A DNA stretch of 8,574 bases from a bacterium (lineage in GTDB: Bacteria > Bacillota_I > Bacilli_A > Acholeplasmatales > JAEDCM01): NCBI GenBank assembly GCA_024695185.1, contig JAILIR010000033.1:1-8574 (forward strand), given 5' to 3'. The first letter of the stretch is position 1. Every line of letters starts with the position of its first letter. Of this stretch, positions 5,656 through 8,574 are shown one piece after another. A model generated the notes under the pieces. The model worked only from the letters and a program-made list of their open reading frames with translations. It did no database searches and was not told where the DNA came from. The translations under genes and the position numbers were made by a program.

Positions 5656-6597
5656 CTATAATTCTAATGAATAGCCATAATCTAAGTTTAACTTAATATT
5701 CATAAGTTCAATTGCTGCACCACTTGCACCCTTACCTAGGTTATCAAGACATGCAACAATATTAATACGTTCTTCATTACCTGAAATATATATTTCTAGG
5801 TAATCTTTACCTGATAAGTGTTTTGCACTTAAAAAGCCTGATTCTGTGCCATTATCTAAATATGGCATAACTCTAACAAATTTATTATCTCCATAATATT
5901 TTAAAAACATTTCTTGTAACTGTTTTGGAGTTACTTTTGTTTTTAAATTGCTTACCTCTAGTGGTATATCAACAAGCATTCCTGAATAGAAATTGCATAC
6001 ATAAGGATTAAATAAAGGTTTATGATCTAATCCTGATATAATCATCATTTCTTTTAAATGCTTATGATTTTGACTCATACCATATAAGCGGGGAGCTTCG
6101 AGCTCAGAATCTCCTGAACTCTGGTATTGCTCAATACCCTTTTTACCAGCACCGCTATAACCGCTTATAGCATTAGCACTTACTTGATAGTTCTTATCGA
6201 TAATACCTAACTTTAGTAATGGATAAACTATTGAAAGGAATCCTGATGCATAACATCCAGGTACCGCAATAAGCTTGCTTGTTTTAATTTTATCCTCTAA
6301 TATTTTATCTAGCTCAGGAAAACCATATGCCCAATTAGGGTCTGTTCTATGAGCTGTTGATGTATCAATAATAACTGTATTAGGGTTTGTTATTAACTTA
6401 GCTGATTCAATAGCTGCATCATCAGGTAGACACAAGAATACGATATCAGCTTGATTCATTATTTTTTGTTTTTCAACGGGATCTTTTCTTAAGGCTTCAT
6501 CTATTTCAAGAAGTTCGATATCATTTCTTTTTTCGAATCTTTCAAATATCTTTAAGCCTGTAGTTCCACTTTTACCATCTATAAATACTTTTACCAT
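5656..6597 (-). CDS. argC: N-acetyl-gamma-glutamyl-phosphate reductase, type 2 (less common form)
   Basis: ArgC reduces N-acetylglutamyl phosphate with NADPH to the semialdehyde, the third step. I start it at the ATG at 6597 (313 aa), giving MVKVFIDGKSGTTGL, because this matches the family N-terminus. The upstream in-frame ATG at 6621 would add 8 residues inside argH. The Rossmann motif is DGKSGTTGL (7-15). FLCLPDDAA is at 54-62, DTSTAHR at 78-84, YGFPEL at 91-96, and the catalytic cysteine is C115 in AVPGCYASGF. The FIDGxxGTTGL and LCLPDDAA signatures and the short length are those of the type 2 ArgC, best known from proteobacteria. The standard form is longer, with GASGYAGAEL near its N-terminus. 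Only 1 nt separates it from the argH stop. The Shine-Dalgarno sequence is weak (GGGTAAG), so coupling to argH translation is likely. Confidence 0.94.
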   Translation of the reverse strand: MVKVFIDGKSGTTGLKIFERFEKRNDIELLEIDEALRKDPVEKQKIMNQADIVFLCLPDDAAIESAKLITNPNTVIIDTSTAHRTDPNWAYGFPELDKILEDKIKTSKLIAVPGCYASGFLSIVYPLLKLGIIDKNYQVSANAISGYSGAGKKGIEQYQSSGDSELEAPRLYGMSQNHKHLKEMMIISGLDHKPLFNPYVCNFYSGMLVDIPLEVSNLKTKVTPKQLQEMFLKYYGDNKFVRVMPYLDNGTESGFLSAKHLSGKDYLEIYISGNEERINIVACLDNLGKGASGAAIELMNIKLNLDYGYSLEL

Positions 6598-6598
6598 A

Positions 6599-7972
6599 TT
6601 ACTTACCCAATTCTTCTTCAATTAGTTTTATTTGTTTTAAAACCATATCCTTACCTGTGCCACCAAATGATAATCTTTTAGCTGCGCAGTTTTTTAAATC
6701 AATAGCTTCATAAACATCTTCACTAATTAAATTTGAATATTCCTTATATTTTTCTAGTTTTATTTCATCAAGTGTTACATTATTTTTAATTGAATCTAGT
6801 ACAATACTTCCAGTTAATTTATAGGCATCTCTAAATGGCATGCCCTTTTTAGCTAGATAGTCAGCTAAATCTGTTGCATTAATGAAGCCTTTCTTAGCTG
6901 CATTATACATATTATCTTTTAAGAAAGTGCTTGTCTTTAACATTGGTGTAAAGATACTTAAGCATACCTTAACTGTATCTATACTATCAAATAATAACTC
7001 TTTATCTTCTTGCATATCTTTATTGTATGCTAGAGGGATACCCTTAAGCATTGTAAGTAGTGCCATTAAATTACCATAAGCTCTACCTGTTTTACCTCTA
7101 ACAAGTTCAGCAATATCAGGATTCTTCTTTTGTGGCATTATTGATGAGCCAGTAGCAAAGCTATCATCCAGCTCCATAAATTTGAATTCCCAACTACACC
7201 ATAAAATTATTTCCTCAGAGAATCTTGATAAGTGCATCATAATTAAGCTAATTGCACTTGCTAGTTCAACAGCAAAATCTCTATCACTTACACTATCAAT
7301 TGAATTAAGTGTCACATTATTAAAGCCTAATTTGTCTGCTACCATGAATCTATCGATATTATGAGTAGTTCCAGCAAGGGCTGCTGCACCTAGTGGCATA
7401 TAATCAGTTCTTTTATAACAATCATTTAATCTATCTAAATCACGCATTAACATATTCGCATATGCTAATAATTGATGAGATAAAAGTATTGGTTGAGCTC
7501 TTTGCAAATGAGTATATCCTGGCATAATTAAATCGATATTTACTTTAGAGATTTCTAAAATAGTTTCAATTAAACTCTTAACTAAGCCTTTTATCTCAAC
7601 TATACTATTCTTACAATACATTCTAAAGTCAAGTGCTACTTGGTCATTTCTACTTCTAGCTGTATGAAGTTTTTTACCTGTATCACCAATTCTTTTTGTT
7701 AGCTCTTCTTCAACAAACATATGAATATCTTCAGCTTCATAGTTTATTTCTAACTTATCATTTTCTAAATCATTTAATATTTCTTCTAAAGTTTTAATAA
7801 TTAAATCTGCATCATTTTCTCCTATGATACCACACTTACCTAACATAAAGGCATGGGCCATAGAACCAGTTATATCTTCTTTATACATTCTACTATCAAT
7901 ATGGATTGATGCGTTAAAATCATTTACTTCTTTATTTTCTTCTTTGCTAAAACGTCCTGCCCACATTTTCAT
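6599..7972 (-). CDS. argH: Argininosuccinate lyase
   Basis: The last enzyme of the pathway splits argininosuccinate into arginine and fumarate. It is a homotetrameric member of the aspartase/fumarase superfamily. The 457-residue product is of usual length. It opens with MWAGRFS, typical of ArgH, and has EDIHMFVE at 81-88 and TARSRNDQVALD at 104-115. GYTHLQRAQP is at 152-161, with the catalytic His at 155. The flexible loop signature GSSIMPQKKNPD is at 275-286, with the catalytic Ser expected at 277. The ATG at 7972 has AAGGAGG 10 nt upstream; the ATG two codons later is possible but less well placed. It follows argG by 52 nt, a gap that contains a hairpin. Confidence 0.97.
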   Translation of the reverse strand: MKMWAGRFSKEENKEVNDFNASIHIDSRMYKEDITGSMAHAFMLGKCGIIGENDADLIIKTLEEILNDLENDKLEINYEAEDIHMFVEEELTKRIGDTGKKLHTARSRNDQVALDFRMYCKNSIVEIKGLVKSLIETILEISKVNIDLIMPGYTHLQRAQPILLSHQLLAYANMLMRDLDRLNDCYKRTDYMPLGAAALAGTTHNIDRFMVADKLGFNNVTLNSIDSVSDRDFAVELASAISLIMMHLSRFSEEIILWCSWEFKFMELDDSFATGSSIMPQKKNPDIAELVRGKTGRAYGNLMALLTMLKGIPLAYNKDMQEDKELLFDSIDTVKVCLSIFTPMLKTSTFLKDNMYNAAKKGFINATDLADYLAKKGMPFRDAYKLTGSIVLDSIKNNVTLDEIKLEKYKEYSNLISEDVYEAIDLKNCAAKRLSFGGTGKDMVLKQIKLIEEELGK

Positions 7973-8000
7973 ACGAAAACTCCTCCTTTATGTTAGATAA

Positions 8001-8017
8001 GCCCAGTATTACTGGGC
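8001..8017. repeat. Perfect inverted repeat in the argG-argH gap
   Basis: GCCCAGTA (8001-8008) and TACTGGGC (8010-8017) form a perfect 8-bp inverted repeat around one base. As RNA this is a 6-bp GC-rich stem with a 5-nt loop. It starts 8 nt after the argG stop in the direction of transcription. No U-tract follows (UUAUCUAAC), so it is not a strong terminator. It may stabilise the 3' end of argG mRNA, mark a processing site, or cause partial termination. A protein-binding site is also possible. Confidence 0.6.
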
Positions 8018-8024
8018 AAATCAA

Positions 8025-8574
8025 TTATTTTAATTTCTTTTGATTTAATAATGCTTTTAACTTAATAGGTAGACCATATAAGTTAATGAATCCAGCTGAA
8101 TCAGCTTGCTCATAAACATCATCTTCACCAAATGTTGCTACTTCTTCTGAATATAGTGAATAATGTGATGTAATAGATGCAGGAATGATGTTTCCTTTAT
8201 ATAGTTTAACCTTTACACTACCTGTAACTGTTTCTTGAGTCTTATCAACGAATGCTGATAGAGCTTCTCTAAGTGGTGTAAACCATTTACCATTGTATAC
8301 TAATTCAGCAAATTCAATAGCAATTCTTTGTTTGAAGTGTTGAGTATCTCTTTCAAGTGTAATTGATTCTAGTAATTCATGTGCATCATAGATGATAGCT
8401 CCACCTGGAGTTTCATAAACACCACGGCTCTTCATACCAACTAATCTATTTTCAACCATATCAACTAGACCGATACCGTTATCTCCACCAAGTTTATTTA
8501 ATTTTTGAACTAATTCAGTTGCACTCATCTTCTTACCATCAAGTCCAACTGGCTTACCTTTTTCAAAATCAATT
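8025..8574 (-). CDS. argG: Argininosuccinate synthase (C-terminal part; gene runs off the window)
   Basis: ArgG joins citrulline and aspartate using ATP to make argininosuccinate. The frame is open to the right edge, so the first Met at 8528 is internal and not the start. About 182 C-terminal residues of a protein usually near 400 are seen. Reading from the edge, [27 protein letters not shown] and [20 protein letters not shown] are highly typical of ArgG; ENR and the [12 protein letters not shown] segment are conserved and near the active site. The C-terminal tail forms the oligomerisation region in known structures. It is the first visible gene of the operon, and its promoter and 5' half lie beyond the window. 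Confidence 0.96.
   Translation of the reverse strand, partial: IDFEKGKPVGLDGKKMSATELVQKLNKLGGDNGIGLVDMVENRLVGMKSRGVYETPGGAIIYDAHELLESITLERDTQHFKQRIAIEFAELVYNGKWFTPLREALSAFVDKTQETVTGSVKVKLYKGNIIPASITSHYSLYSEEVATFGEDDVYEQADSAGFINLYGLPIKLKALLNQKKLK

Noticed and set aside
8528..8530. ATG at 8528 as the start of argG
   Set aside because: The frame stays open to the window edge and the residues before this Met ([13 protein letters not shown]) are conserved ArgG sequence, so the gene is simply cut by the window.
1..8574. CRISPR arrays, tRNA or rRNA genes, insertion sequences, defence or toxin-antitoxin genes
   Set aside because: None seen: no regular repeat-spacer pattern, no transposase or integrase frames, no terminal repeats, and no tRNA cloverleaf. 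The coding space is filled by housekeeping genes.

Overview
The window is AT-rich DNA with standard-code genes (Trp is TGG) and strong AAGGAGG-type ribosome binding sites. A RecU Holliday junction resolvase, a family largely confined to Bacillota and their wall-less relatives, points to a low-GC Gram-positive bacterium. A gut-type Bacilli/Erysipelotrichia-like lineage or a Clostridia relative is plausible, but the sequence does not fix the taxon.

Left part, plus strand (1-1490). recU (3-575) is complete. After it comes a sigma-A-type promoter (about 607-638), then a compact leader of about 90 nt made of two hairpins. The second hairpin is an intrinsic terminator (679-734). The leader precedes a small FMN-dependent flavodoxin-fold oxidoreductase of the AzoR/NAD(P)H-quinone dehydrogenase type. 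The two 12-nt hairpin loops carry complementary TCGC and GCGA, so the leader looks like a two-hairpin riboswitch or attenuator with a kissing loop. I could not assign it to a known class with confidence. It is the best candidate here for something not yet described. Between this gene and the convergent arg operon, about 160 bp hold an extended -10 promoter, a perfect 12-bp hairpin flanked by a 10-nt direct repeat, and a bidirectional terminator. This could be a small RNA gene, or simply terminator DNA.

Right part, minus strand (1489-8574). One tightly packed operon is transcribed right to left in the order argG (5' end outside the window), argH, argC, argJ, argB, argD, argF. With ArgJ regenerating N-acetylglutamate by transacetylation, the seven enzymes cover the whole route from glutamate to arginine: ArgJ, ArgB, ArgC, ArgD, ArgJ again (ornithine release), ArgF, ArgG, ArgH. 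Carbamoyl-phosphate synthase (carAB) is not in the visible part. Gaps between argH and argF are 1 to 10 nt, and Shine-Dalgarno sequences overlap the preceding stop codons, so translation is probably coupled. The only larger gap (52 nt, argG-argH) contains a perfect hairpin without a U-tract. ArgC is the less common 'type 2' form. ArgB carries the N-terminal helix typical of arginine-inhibited kinases. The operon promoter and any ArgR operator lie beyond the right edge.
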